NCBI RefSeq assembly: GCF_900156625.1
Contig: NZ_FTOB01000002.1
Location: 862,275-926,274 of the forward strand
Source of the DNA: Zobellia uliginosa
GTDB taxonomy: Bacteria > Bacteroidota > Bacteroidia > Flavobacteriales > Flavobacteriaceae
DNA length: 64,000 bases
Reading direction: 5' to 3'
The notes beneath the pieces were generated by a model. It made no database searches. It saw nothing but the letters and a program-made list of their open reading frames with translations, and had not been told where the DNA came from. Made by a program: the position numbers and the translations under genes. Positions 54,139 through 62,977 of this stretch are shown here, one piece after another. The first letter of the stretch is position 1. The number at the start of each line of letters is the position of its first letter.

Positions 54139-54738
54139 ATGCCATTTATTGAAGAAAGCGACCTACTAGAGTTGCACAAAGATATAGACAAGGCGCAGAT
54201 AATTAATGAGCGTCTTCTAGATCAGATTAAGTTCAAAAACAAGGAGATTAGAAACAAACGATGGCAACGCAATATCTTTGCGGGTATAACAGGACTTTTC
54301 CTTATCGGTGGCCTTATCGTTTTCTCCTTTTCCGCAGGACGAAGCGTTTCGAACAACTACGAGAGCCCAAGTAATTTATTGGTATCTATAGATAGTTTAG
54401 ACGCTATTAAGTCTAGAATCGATAACTTAAAGCAACAAAACGAAGAGTTGAGCCTAGTTAGGGAATTCTATTTGGCAAAGGAATTTTTAGAGAAAGAGAA
54501 GATATACTCCGTACAGGTAAAATCATTTGTTGACAACAATATGACCTTGGCCTCTGAGGCACTTACCAATACCATGTTTGTGAAAACTAATCCGTTTTAT
54601 TCCTATTCCCTAGGTAATTTTGAAACCTTACAGGAAGCGCAGAAATTTAGGGAACAATTGGTAGAACTCGGTTTTCAGGATGCTTTTGTGGCGTCTTATA
54701 AAGATGGAAAAAGAATACGGATAGAATCCCCGCAATAA
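54139..54738 (+). CDS. Single-span membrane protein with SPOR-like C-terminal domain
   Basis: 199 residues. Charged cytosolic N-terminus with coiled-coil character (1-45), one membrane helix (about 49-70, IFAGITGLFLIGGLIVFSFSAG), a periplasmic coiled coil (about 85-125) and a C-terminal beta-alpha-beta module (about 130-197: YSVQVKSF, YSYSLGNFETLQEAQKFREQ, AFVASYKDGKRI) that looks like a SPOR peptidoglycan-binding domain. A role at the septum or cell wall is possible. The menA start follows 2 nt after its stop, so they share a transcript. Confidence 0.75.
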   Translation: MPFIEESDLLELHKDIDKAQIINERLLDQIKFKNKEIRNKRWQRNIFAGITGLFLIGGLIVFSFSAGRSVSNNYESPSNLLVSIDSLDAIKSRIDNLKQQNEELSLVREFYLAKEFLEKEKIYSVQVKSFVDNNMTLASEALTNTMFVKTNPFYSYSLGNFETLQEAQKFREQLVELGFQDAFVASYKDGKRIRIESPQ

Positions 54739-54740
54739 TT

Positions 54741-55649
54741 TTGACAAAAGTAGGTCCTTGGATAAATGCAGCTAGGTTAAGAACCCTACCCTTATCGGTT
54801 TCCGGTATTGTCGTAGGTTCCGCGCTCGCCAACTTATACGGCGTACAGGATATGGGCATTTTTATCCTGGCTATATTGACGACCATTGGATTTCAGGTCA
54901 CCTCTAATTTCGCCAACGATTACGGCGATGGGGTAAGGGGTACCGATAACGAAGACCGCATTGGTCCTAAGAGGGCCTTACAAAGTGGAATCGTGACCCG
55001 GGAAGAATTGAAACAAGGGGTAATCATTTCGATTGTCATCGACTTTCTTTTGGTCGTAGCCCTTGTATATTGTGCTTTCGGATTTGAAAATATGTTTTAC
55101 CCTATTGTCTTCCTCATATTGGGGGCGGCGAGTATCTGGGCGGCCATAAAATATACCATAGGGGCTTCGGCATACGGATATAGGGGACTCGGAGATGTTT
55201 TTGTCTTTCTGTTCTTTGGCCTTTTGGCAGTTATGGGATCTATGTTCTTATATACAAAAGACCTGAACACCATGGCATTATTGCCCGCGGCGGCGATCGG
55301 TTTCTTAAGCGTAGGAGTATTGAATCTCAACAATCTACGCGATTACGAGTCCGATAAAAAAGCAAATAAGAATACGCTCATTGTCTATATTGGTTTTTCA
55401 AACGGTAAGAAGTATCACTATGCATTATTGGTTTCTGCCTTCGTATGTATTCTGGTTTTTTCGCTCTTGAATTTTAAAAGTTGGGCGACTTACTTACCTT
55501 TATTAGCGTTTATACCCATTTTTTTGCATTTGAAAAGGGTATACCGGACGGATAGAAATGATCAAATCGACCCCGAACTGAAGAAATTGGCCTTGAGTAC
55601 CTTTCTTTTGTCAGTACTGATGTACATCAGTTGTAATATTTTTTTGTAA
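54741..55649 (+). CDS. menA: 1,4-dihydroxy-2-naphthoate polyprenyltransferase
   Basis: 302 residues, UbiA superfamily with about eight membrane helices. WINAARLRTLPLSVSGIVVG is the MenA opening. The Asp-rich motif NFANDYGDGVRGTDNEDR and the second motif NNLRDYESDKKANKNT bind the prenyl diphosphate-Mg complex. It prenylates DHNA in the inner membrane. The start is a TTG (54741); no ATG exists before the conserved region. Confidence 0.93.
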   Translation: MTKVGPWINAARLRTLPLSVSGIVVGSALANLYGVQDMGIFILAILTTIGFQVTSNFANDYGDGVRGTDNEDRIGPKRALQSGIVTREELKQGVIISIVIDFLLVVALVYCAFGFENMFYPIVFLILGAASIWAAIKYTIGASAYGYRGLGDVFVFLFFGLLAVMGSMFLYTKDLNTMALLPAAAIGFLSVGVLNLNNLRDYESDKKANKNTLIVYIGFSNGKKYHYALLVSAFVCILVFSLLNFKSWATYLPLLAFIPIFLHLKRVYRTDRNDQIDPELKKLALSTFLLSVLMYISCNIFL

Positions 55650-55683
55650 ATTTAGAATATAAACACACTAAATAATAACCATT

Positions 55684-56436
55684 TTGGAACAACCAATTAG
55701 AATATTAATAGTAGAGGACAATGTAATCATCGCAGATGATATGCAATCTATGCTCGAAGAAATAGGGTATGAGATTGTAGATAATGTCATCGTCTACGAA
55801 CAGGCGGAAGAAGTCTTAAAGACACAACATGTAGATTTGGTTTTAATCGATATCATTTTGGCCTCTGACAAAACGGGTATCGATTTAGGAAAGCATATCC
55901 GTGAAAATTACGACATTCCCTTTATTTTCGTTACTTCGAACTCGGATAGGGCTACTGTAGAGAATGCTAAGACCGTAAAACCCAACGGCTACTTGGTGAA
56001 ACCTTTTGAACAGCAAGACCTGTATACATCTATCGAAATTGCTCTTTCCAATTTTACGCGCTCTGATAAATCGCCCGCAGCAGTGGTCAACAGCAATGAA
56101 GATGTTCCTATGTCGAACACCGTTTTGAAAGATTCCATTTTTGTAAAAAAACAACATCTTTACTACCGTATTCAGTTTAGTGATATCCGGTTTATCAAGG
56201 CCGATAACGTATACTTAGAAGTGAATACCGTTGACAAAAAGTTCTTGGTACGCTCTCCCTTAAAGGATTATTTGGAAAAACTGCCGAAAAATAAGTTCTA
56301 TAGAGCGCATAAATCCTATATCGTAAATGTAGACCATATCGATGCGATCAATTCTAAGGATATCATGATAAAAGACACCTTGATACCGATTTCGAAAGAT
56401 TTTAAAGAGTTTATCATTTCGGCAATGAATTCTTGA
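55684..56436 (+). CDS. LytTR family response regulator
   Basis: 250 residues. Receiver domain (about 5-120): acidic pair E11/D12 in LIVEDNVIIADDM, phospho-acceptor Asp56 in VLIDIILASDKTG, conserved Lys in GYLVKPFEQQDL. C-terminal LytTR DNA-binding domain (about 145-247: FIKADNVYLEVNT, YRAHKSYIVNVDHIDAI). The start seems to be TTG (55684). It is followed by a terminator and then by a TPR histidine kinase of the type that usually partners such regulators. Targets unknown. Confidence 0.9.
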   Translation: MEQPIRILIVEDNVIIADDMQSMLEEIGYEIVDNVIVYEQAEEVLKTQHVDLVLIDIILASDKTGIDLGKHIRENYDIPFIFVTSNSDRATVENAKTVKPNGYLVKPFEQQDLYTSIEIALSNFTRSDKSPAAVVNSNEDVPMSNTVLKDSIFVKKQHLYYRIQFSDIRFIKADNVYLEVNTVDKKFLVRSPLKDYLEKLPKNKFYRAHKSYIVNVDHIDAINSKDIMIKDTLIPISKDFKEFIISAMNS

Positions 56437-56459
56437 AAAAGGAAATATATATATCCCAG

Positions 56460-56488
56460 GGAACCATCGTTTGATGGTTCCTTTTTTT
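56460..56488 (+). terminator. Intrinsic terminator after the LytTR regulator gene
   Basis: GGAACCATC/GATGGTTCC perfect 9-bp stem, 4-nt loop, seven Ts. Confidence 0.9.
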
Positions 56489-57058
56489 ATTCATAAAACG
56501 ATAGCATATTTCATTTTTTTTATAGGATACCTAAATATGCATCCCTTTAAAATATGACGATGTGGTCGGGCCAAGGAGGACGAATAGCGGGAATTCCCCA
56601 AGAACTGTTTCTCAAAAGAGCGGATTATTAGGGGATATTGGAATTTTCGGGTTGTAGAAAATTGAAATAAAATACTTCTGTAAACCACATGGAGTTGAAG
56701 AAAAATGTGACCAGATTTGGTTTTTACAACAAGAATGACGTTCTACACAACAATGCTGAACGGTTCTGATCGACAAATGGTATTTTTATTGTCGATGAAC
56801 GACACATAGGGTAACTTTGCTTTTTTCCATGGTTGCGGGCTGATAAAGCCTTATGTAATAGGCGTTATTTTGTTCCGGAGCTTTTGTTTAACTTTATGGA
56901 TAAATGAACGGAATATTTAATTAAAAAGAGTTAATTTGAATTGGCGACTGGTATGGAAGAGGGTGTTGTTTTACGAGCTTAAGACCCAAGACCAAAAGCT
57001 GAATAGAATCTAGTAATAATTTAGCATAATGCTTTCTGATTTTGTTTCATTTCAAAAT
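56489..57058 (+). other. 570-nt region between LytTR regulator and histidine kinase
   Basis: Holds the promoter/operator described at 56769-56819 and then a leader of about 235 nt before the kinase ATG (57059). No reading frame or conserved RNA structure was recognised. The leader is long for this genome, where other starts lie close to their -7 boxes. Confidence 0.5.
56769..56819 (+). promoter_or_regulatory. Kinase-gene promoter with 8-bp palindrome over the -33 element
   Basis: TTG (56789-56791), 20 nt, TAACTTTG (56812-56819) is a good -33/-7 pair. ATCGACAA (56769-56776) and TTGTCGAT (56789-56796) form a perfect inverted repeat with a 12-nt spacer that includes the -33 TTG, so a bound protein would compete with RNA polymerase. 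Confidence 0.55.
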
Positions 57059-59024
57059 ATGAACAACCTTTCATACAAAAAAGCCCTTGCACTCTTGGCT
57101 GTATTTTTTCTGGCCGTAGCTCTACGCGCCCAAGAAGAAGACAGTGAGAAGAATACTTATCAGCGGTTTCAAGATATTGAGGCTGTTAATGAGCAGTTGA
57201 ACTTCTTTTTTAATTCTCCCGACCTCTACCGTGAAAACTCTACATACGATTGGCTTGATCTAATAAATATTTACCTGAACGCGGCCATCAAAGAAGATAA
57301 TGTCAAGGAAATTGAGTATTACAAGCTCATGCAGGCCAGAATTTATTACGATTTGGGTGACTACGATAAAAGTTTGGCCATTTCTAAAGAACTATATGCC
57401 GATAAGGAGGACCTTGATAACAATTTGAAAAGCAAATTGTTGGATATCATGGATGACAACTACGGTCAGCTTACCATGTATACCGAACAAATAGAAATAC
57501 GCAAAGAACAAAGGGAACTCGGCATTAACGAGAACGTGGCTTTCTATGATATCTACGCCAATTTGGGCATGTATAGAAAGGCCATGGAACATTATCGATA
57601 ATGTAAAAAAAACCATAGAAGAGAACGATTTTTACGCCCAAGCGGAATACTACAATAATTTAGGGAACTATTTAAGGTTGGATGAATCTGCGCCTACCGC
57701 CTTAAGCCATTACAAAAAGGCCAAAGGCTACATCGATGTTTTTTTAAACCTGATTACCCGAAAAAAATCGGATAAGGAGATAGAGAATGCCAATCTGTTA
57801 AAGGGAATCATAGAAGGAAATATAGGCAAATGCCATGTAGAGCTGGAGCAGTACAAAGATGCCATCCCGCATTTGGAAAGTGCTATCAATACCTTGAAAA
57901 AATATAAAAGCAAAGAGTTGTCTTCGGAAATTACCGAAAATAGCTTGGCTATTTCGGAATGCTATTTGCAGTTGGCCAACTATGAAAAGGCCACGGATTA
58001 CTTAAGTGATAATCTAGAGACCAGAACGACCACAAACCTTTTGCGTAAAAACAGGCTGTTGGCCATGTATTACGAAAAAACGGAAGATTACAAGAACGCC
58101 GCCCTCTATTTTAAGAAGAACATTCGTGTGCGCGATTCTATATTGAACAATGAGTCGGAGCTGAGAAAGCAACAATTGGCCGCGGTAATGGGGCAGGATC
58201 TTGCCGTATCGCAAACCATGTTGGCCGAGCAAAAACGTGCTCTTGAAAAATCAATAAACGATATGATGGCCAAGGATCGCAGTATCAACTTGGTGCTTAT
58301 TTCTTTGTTGTTCACCTTGTTAGGCTTTGCCGGCTTGGTATATGCCTATTTGAAGAGTATAAAAAACCAACGACTGATTGCCGAACAGAAATATATCATT
58401 GAAAATTCCCTGGTAGAAAAAGATTCGCTTTTAAAGGAAATTCACCATAGGGTAAAGAATAACCTTCAGATGGTTTCCAGCCTGTTGAGCCTGCAGACCA
58501 AAAATACGAGGAGCAAGGCGGCCATTGAAGCCCTGGAAGAAGGTAAGAGTAGGGTGAAGGCCATGGCCTTGATCCATCAAAAACTATATCAAAACGAAGA
58601 TTTGTCGGTTATTGAAATGCAGAGCTATATCGAGAGTCTGATCAATAGCGTGCAATCGGTCTATAAGAAAGGCGGCCATAATATCAATATTACGGTAGAT
58701 GCCGAAGGCGTTGAGCTCGATATTGACCGTGCCATTCCTTTTGGCCTTATGCTCAATGAGCTTGTTTCCAATTCCTTTAAGTATGCTTTTCCCGATAATG
58801 ACGAAAACGGAAAAATCTATATCCACATTCGAAAAATCGGTGAAAAGGAAGGGTATTTTGAATATTCCGATAACGGTATCGGCTTGCCCGATGATACCGA
58901 TGAAAGGGCCAATTCATCCATGGGTATTAGGTTGATGAACCGCTTGGCGAATCAACTACAGACCACCTTGAATATTGACAAGACCGCCGAAGACGGGGTG
59001 CGCTATTGGTTTAATTTTTGCTAG
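57059..59024 (+). pseudogene. TPR-containing HisKA_2-type sensor histidine kinase, split by a frameshift
   Basis: The first part (57059-57601) has a signal peptide (MNNLSYKKALALLAVFFLAV, ending RAQ) and TPR-like helices up to YANLGMYRKAMEHY, then a TAA. The second part continues in another frame from ~57590 (NVKKTIEENDFYAQAEYYNNL) with more TPRs, a membrane helix (about residue 405-425 of the joined protein), the phospho-accepting H box LLKEIHHRVKNNLQMVSSLL and a HATPase domain (NELVSNSFKYAFPD, SDNGIGLPDD, SMGIRLMNRL). Dropping one T from CATTATC near 57593 restores a ~654-residue protein. Pseudogene, phase variant or sequencing error cannot be told apart here. Confidence 0.82.
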
Positions 59025-59826
59025 CATTCTGGTTTTTTGCGCTCCGCTTTACGACTACACGGTGTAGTAATTTGGGAAAGAAGCGTTTCAAGTAAATACC
59101 CAAAACTTCCCTTCCCCCCATATAAACTTCAAATTTTCCCTTTTCTATGGCCTTTACCATTTTTTTGGCAAAGTCTGTAGCCCTCATCCCATTGGCATTG
59201 TCGCTGTCTTCTCTTCCTCTAAGCTTGCCATCGCCTATAAGTGCATTTTTGGCTATGTTGGTCCGAACAAAACCAGGGGCGATGAGGCTTACCTTGATAT
59301 GGTCTTTTTCATGCTCCATGCGCAACACATCAAAGAAACCGTGGAGTGCGTGTTTAGAACCGCAATAACCCGAACGTACTGGAGACCCAAATTTGCCCAT
59401 AAGACTGGTGACGGTAACGAAATGCCCCTGTCCTTGCTTGATAAAATAGGGGAGAACGGCCTTGGTCAAGGCTACCGTACCCAGATAATTTACCTCCATT
59501 AGCTTTTTGTAGACCTCAAAATCGGTGTCGATTATAAGCGATCGCTGGCTAATACCTGCATTGTTGATCAAGATATCGATTGAAGCGAAAGCATCGAAAG
59601 CCTCCTTTACCTTGGAGTGCATTTGCTCGTATTGCATAAGGTCTAAGGGAAGAACCTTTACGGTCTCAGGATTTTGGCACTTACTTTTTACTTTTTCAAG
59701 CGCCTCGTGGCTTCGAGCACTGAGTAATAAGCTACATCCTTTTTTGCTCAGTTCGTAGGCCGTAGCTTCCCCTATTCCTGAGGAGGCCCCGGTAATCCAA
59801 ACAGTTTTGTGGTTTATGCTTGCCAT
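59011..59826 (-). CDS. Short-chain dehydrogenase/reductase
   Basis: 271 residues, classical SDR. Cofactor motif TGASSGIGEATAYELSKKG, NNAG motif in ILINNAGISQRS, catalytic Ser in VTSLMGKFGSP and the Tyr/Lys pair in YCGSKHALHG, then PGFVRTNIAKNA. The basic C-terminus (LKRFFPKLLHRVVVKRSAK) may contact the membrane, as in DHRS7-like enzymes. Substrate unknown. It overlaps the convergent kinase end by 14 nt and diverges from menC. Confidence 0.9.
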   Translation of the reverse strand: MASINHKTVWITGASSGIGEATAYELSKKGCSLLLSARSHEALEKVKSKCQNPETVKVLPLDLMQYEQMHSKVKEAFDAFASIDILINNAGISQRSLIIDTDFEVYKKLMEVNYLGTVALTKAVLPYFIKQGQGHFVTVTSLMGKFGSPVRSGYCGSKHALHGFFDVLRMEHEKDHIKVSLIAPGFVRTNIAKNALIGDGKLRGREDSDNANGMRATDFAKKMVKAIEKGKFEVYMGGREVLGIYLKRFFPKLLHRVVVKRSAKNQNASKN

Positions 59827-59854
59827 TTTGGGTATTTAAGAGGTAAAATATAGC

Positions 59855-59862
59855 TAAATTTG
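59855..59862 (+). promoter_or_regulatory. Putative -7 element (TAAATTTG) 9 nt before the menC ATG
   Basis: Match to TAnnTTTG. A TTTTG at 59826-59830 is a possible -33 with long spacing (24 nt). Leader would be about 5 nt. Confidence 0.5.
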
Positions 59863-59871
59863 AAGCGAATT

Positions 59872-60924
59872 ATGCAGGCACATTATAAAAAATACATTCT
59901 GAACTTTAAGCGTCCAAGTGGAACTTCTCGGGGCGTACTGACCCAAAAGGAAACCTGGTTCCTTATTCTTCGTGAGGATGGAAATTATGGAATTGGGGAA
60001 TGTGGAATTTTAAGGGGACTGAGTATTGATGATGTTTCCGATTATGAGGAGCGATTAAAATGGACCTGTGAAAATATCCATTTGGGGAAAGAAGTGCTTT
60101 GGGAAGCCTTGATGGAATTTCCAAGTATACAATTCGGGGTAGAGCAGGCCTTCAATTCTTTTGAATCCAAAAGTCCATTTGAACTGTTTCCATCGGAATT
60201 CACGACCCAAGCCCAGCCGATCGCCATTAATGGTCTTATTTGGATGGGAGATGAAAGTTTTATGCACGAACAAATCGCCCAAAAATTGAGTGAGGGCTTC
60301 AAATGCATCAAAATGAAAATCGGGGCCATAGATTTTGATACGGAAATAGCCCTACTGTCATCTATCAGAAAAAAATACGATGCTTCGGAAATAGAATTAC
60401 GGGTAGATGCCAATGGGGCCTTTAGCGCCGAAGATGCCTTCTATAAGTTGAATGTTTTAGGGCAATTCTCTCTACATTCCATAGAACAGCCCGTAAAGCA
60501 GGGCCAGCTTCAACTGATGGGCGATCTATGTGCCAAGACCCCCTTGCCCATTGCCCTTGATGAAGAATTGATCGGGGTTTTCGGTGTAACGAAAAAGCAA
60601 GAACTGTTACAAACCATACAACCGCAATTCATCATTCTGAAACCAAGTTTGGTCGGAGGGTATAGGGGCTGTAAAGAATGGATCGAAATTGCCGAAAGAA
60701 TGAATATCGGTTGGTGGATTACAAGTGCCCTTGAAAGCAATGTGGGACTGAATGCCATCGCACAGTGGACCTATACCTTGCAAAACCCGATGCCACAGGG
60801 TTTGGGCACGGGAAGTCTATATACCAATAACCTCGATTCGCCCTTAACGGTGCAAAACGGACAATTGTTCTATAGGGATGATAAAAAATGGAAAAGTAAT
60901 TTAATTGAAGATTTATGTATATAG
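59872..60924 (+). CDS. menC: o-Succinylbenzoate synthase (enolase superfamily)
   Basis: 350 residues from the ATG at 59872; a TTG at 59860 lies within the -7 element. Enolase-superfamily signatures: FKCIKMKIGAIDF (catalytic Lys pair), LRVDANGAFS (metal Asp), SIEQPV (metal Glu), IALDEELIG (metal Asp/Glu) and ILKPSLVGGY (catalytic Lys). It dehydrates SHCHC to o-succinylbenzoate. It overlaps the CPBP protease gene by 10 nt. Confidence 0.92.
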   Translation: MQAHYKKYILNFKRPSGTSRGVLTQKETWFLILREDGNYGIGECGILRGLSIDDVSDYEERLKWTCENIHLGKEVLWEALMEFPSIQFGVEQAFNSFESKSPFELFPSEFTTQAQPIAINGLIWMGDESFMHEQIAQKLSEGFKCIKMKIGAIDFDTEIALLSSIRKKYDASEIELRVDANGAFSAEDAFYKLNVLGQFSLHSIEQPVKQGQLQLMGDLCAKTPLPIALDEELIGVFGVTKKQELLQTIQPQFIILKPSLVGGYRGCKEWIEIAERMNIGWWITSALESNVGLNAIAQWTYTLQNPMPQGLGTGSLYTNNLDSPLTVQNGQLFYRDDKKWKSNLIEDLCI

Positions 60925-61889
60925 CACAAGCGTATAGAGGATTGAGTGATTCGTGGAGGTATGTTATCGGACTCCTGGTTGTTTTTTTCGTATGGCAATT
61001 TATAGGAGGTATTCCCTTGATTATAGCGCTTTTGGTCAAGGCCGACTCCCTTGCGGTTTTAGGTTCTGGGGATATAGGGGTAATGGCCGACATTTTAGGG
61101 GCCAATACTTTGCTTTTCTTGATGTTGTTGACCTTTGTAATCGGTTTGATAGGCCTTTTCGCCTATGTATCCTTGGTACATAAACAGAAAATTACCCAAC
61201 TGACAACTTCACGTAAGAAAATCGATTTTAAAAGGGTCTTCTTTGCTTTTATCATTTGGGCATTGATTTCCACGGCCTTTATCTTTGTCGATATCATGCT
61301 TTCCCCTGAGAATTACGAATTCAATTTTAATTTGGAGCCCTTTTTGATCTTGGCACTTATCGCCGTTTTGATGATTCCGCTACAGACGAGCATGGAAGAA
61401 TATTACATGCGGGGCTATATGATGCAGGGACTCGGAATTATGGCCAAGAACCGTTGGGTGCCTTTGTTCGTGACTTCCTTGCTTTTTGGGATCATGCACG
61501 TTTTTAATCCTGAGGTTGCAAAAATGGGTTATGGCATCTTGATTTTCTATATAGGCACAGGCCTTTTTCTGGGTATTATTACTTTGATGGATGAAGGTTT
61601 GGAATTGGCCTTGGGCTTTCATGCGGCCAACAACTTGACCGCAGCACTTTTGGTCACGGCCGATTGGACGGCTTTTCAGACCAATTCTTTGTACCGTGAT
61701 GTTTCCGACCCTGTTTTGGGTTGGGATGTTTTGGTGCCCGTCTTTGTCATCTATCCAATATTACTTTTTATATTTTCCAAAAAATACAAATGGACGGATT
61801 GGAAGGAACGCCTAACAGGGGATGTGCCGTCGGAAGAAACATTTTTAGCCTTAAATAGTGATAATGCAGACGTACAAGACCCTTCATAA
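60915..61889 (+). CDS. CPBP family intramembrane metalloprotease
   Basis: 324 residues, about eight membrane helices. Glutamic-type CPBP/Rce1 motifs: MEEYYMRGYMMQG (EExxxR), FGIMHVFNPE (His) and LGFHAANNLTAAL (His). Such proteins cleave within the membrane or act as immunity or maturation factors. Role here unknown. The gene is embedded between menC (10-nt overlap) and menE (26-nt overlap), so it is co-translated with menaquinone enzymes. Confidence 0.88.
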   Translation: MYIAQAYRGLSDSWRYVIGLLVVFFVWQFIGGIPLIIALLVKADSLAVLGSGDIGVMADILGANTLLFLMLLTFVIGLIGLFAYVSLVHKQKITQLTTSRKKIDFKRVFFAFIIWALISTAFIFVDIMLSPENYEFNFNLEPFLILALIAVLMIPLQTSMEEYYMRGYMMQGLGIMAKNRWVPLFVTSLLFGIMHVFNPEVAKMGYGILIFYIGTGLFLGIITLMDEGLELALGFHAANNLTAALLVTADWTAFQTNSLYRDVSDPVLGWDVLVPVFVIYPILLFIFSKKYKWTDWKERLTGDVPSEETFLALNSDNADVQDPS

Positions 61890-62955
61890 CCAATTTAAAC
61901 TGAACGGATGTTCCTATTCCAAAGAAGAACTAAAGGAAGTGGCCTATAGTTTGGTAAAGGAAGGGGAGGCCTATGAGCAAGCGATAGGGGATTTTCTTAT
62001 TGATTGGTTGAACGATGCGCCCAGTCTAACCGTTCATACTTCGGGATCAACGGGAAAGCCCAAACCTATAAACTTGCAAAAGGAACATATGTTAAATTCG
62101 GCCCGTGCTACGGGAGCCTTTTTTAAGCTACAACCTGACGATACGGCCTTGTTATGTCTTCCTGCCAGTTTTATTGCCGGGAAGATGATGTTGGTCCGCG
62201 CCATGGTTTTGGGGCTTTCGCTTGATTGTGTTCCTCCGTCTTCCAAACCATTGACGGAAACCTCGGCTTCGTATGATTTTGTGGCTATGGTTCCCCAGCA
62301 GTTTGAAAATTCCTTATATGAACTTGACGGGGTGAAAAAACTTATTGTTGGGGGCGCACCGGTTTCCTATAAATTGAAACAAAGCTTCCTTAAAGCGGCG
62401 CAGCGTACCAACGTCTACGAAACCTACGGTATGACGGAGACCATAACCCATATAGCGGTGAAGCCCTTATTGGCAGAACTGATCGAATCGGATATAGATT
62501 TAGATGTGTTCACCACCTTGGCCGATGTTAGTGTAACCACGGATGAAAGAGGGTGCTTGGTAATCGATGCGCCATTGGTATCCAATGAAACCATATATAC
62601 CAATGATATAGTTCGCTTAACTTCGGAAAAGACTTTTAAGTGGTTGGGGCGCTTTGATAATGTCATTAACTCCGGGGGCGTAAAATTATTCCCTGAACAG
62701 ATAGAGGCAAAGCTGGCCTCGATCATAGATAACCGTTTTTTTGTGGCCGCCCTGCCCGATGAAGTACTAGGCCAGAAATTGGTTTTGCTAGTGGAAGGAG
62801 TTGATGAAACAGCGCAATTAAAAGATAAGATTGCAAATCTTACGACCCTTAACAAATTTGAAGTACCAAAGGATATTTTTGCCATGGAAGCCTTTGTGGA
62901 AACCTCTAGTGGAAAAATAAAAAGAAAGGCGACCTTAAATAAGGTCGCCTTATAA
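61864..62955 (+). CDS. menE: o-Succinylbenzoate-CoA ligase (AMP-dependent)
   Basis: 363 residues from the ATG at 61864 (a GTG at 61858 is possible). AMP-forming ligase: P-loop VHTSGSTGKPKPI, YETYGMTETITHIAV, the hinge region KWLGRFDNVINSGGVKLFPEQIE and the catalytic Lys in SSGKIKRKATL. It is shorter than most acyl-CoA ligases (MenE of E. coli has 451), typical for Bacteroidota. It activates OSB to OSB-CoA. The last codons lie inside a hairpin that probably terminates the convergent gene. Confidence 0.9.
   Translation: MQTYKTLHNQFKLNGCSYSKEELKEVAYSLVKEGEAYEQAIGDFLIDWLNDAPSLTVHTSGSTGKPKPINLQKEHMLNSARATGAFFKLQPDDTALLCLPASFIAGKMMLVRAMVLGLSLDCVPPSSKPLTETSASYDFVAMVPQQFENSLYELDGVKKLIVGGAPVSYKLKQSFLKAAQRTNVYETYGMTETITHIAVKPLLAELIESDIDLDVFTTLADVSVTTDERGCLVIDAPLVSNETIYTNDIVRLTSEKTFKWLGRFDNVINSGGVKLFPEQIEAKLASIIDNRFFVAALPDEVLGQKLVLLVEGVDETAQLKDKIANLTTLNKFEVPKDIFAMEAFVETSSGKIKRKATLNKVAL
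62926..62951 (-). terminator. Terminator of the carboxylase gene, encoded within the end of menE
   Basis: AAGGCGACCTTA/TAAGGTCGCCTT is a perfect 12-bp palindrome inside the last codons of menE. On the minus strand it is followed by TTCTTTTTATTTTT, a good U-rich tail; on the plus strand there is no T run. Confidence 0.75.
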
Positions 62956-62977
62956 CTTCTTGGCTATAAAAATGGGG

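Noticed and set aside
54736-54743. TAATTTTG resembling a -7 box at the start of menA
   Set aside because: It overlaps the upstream stop codon and the menA TTG start, so a transcript from it would lack the start; treated as chance.
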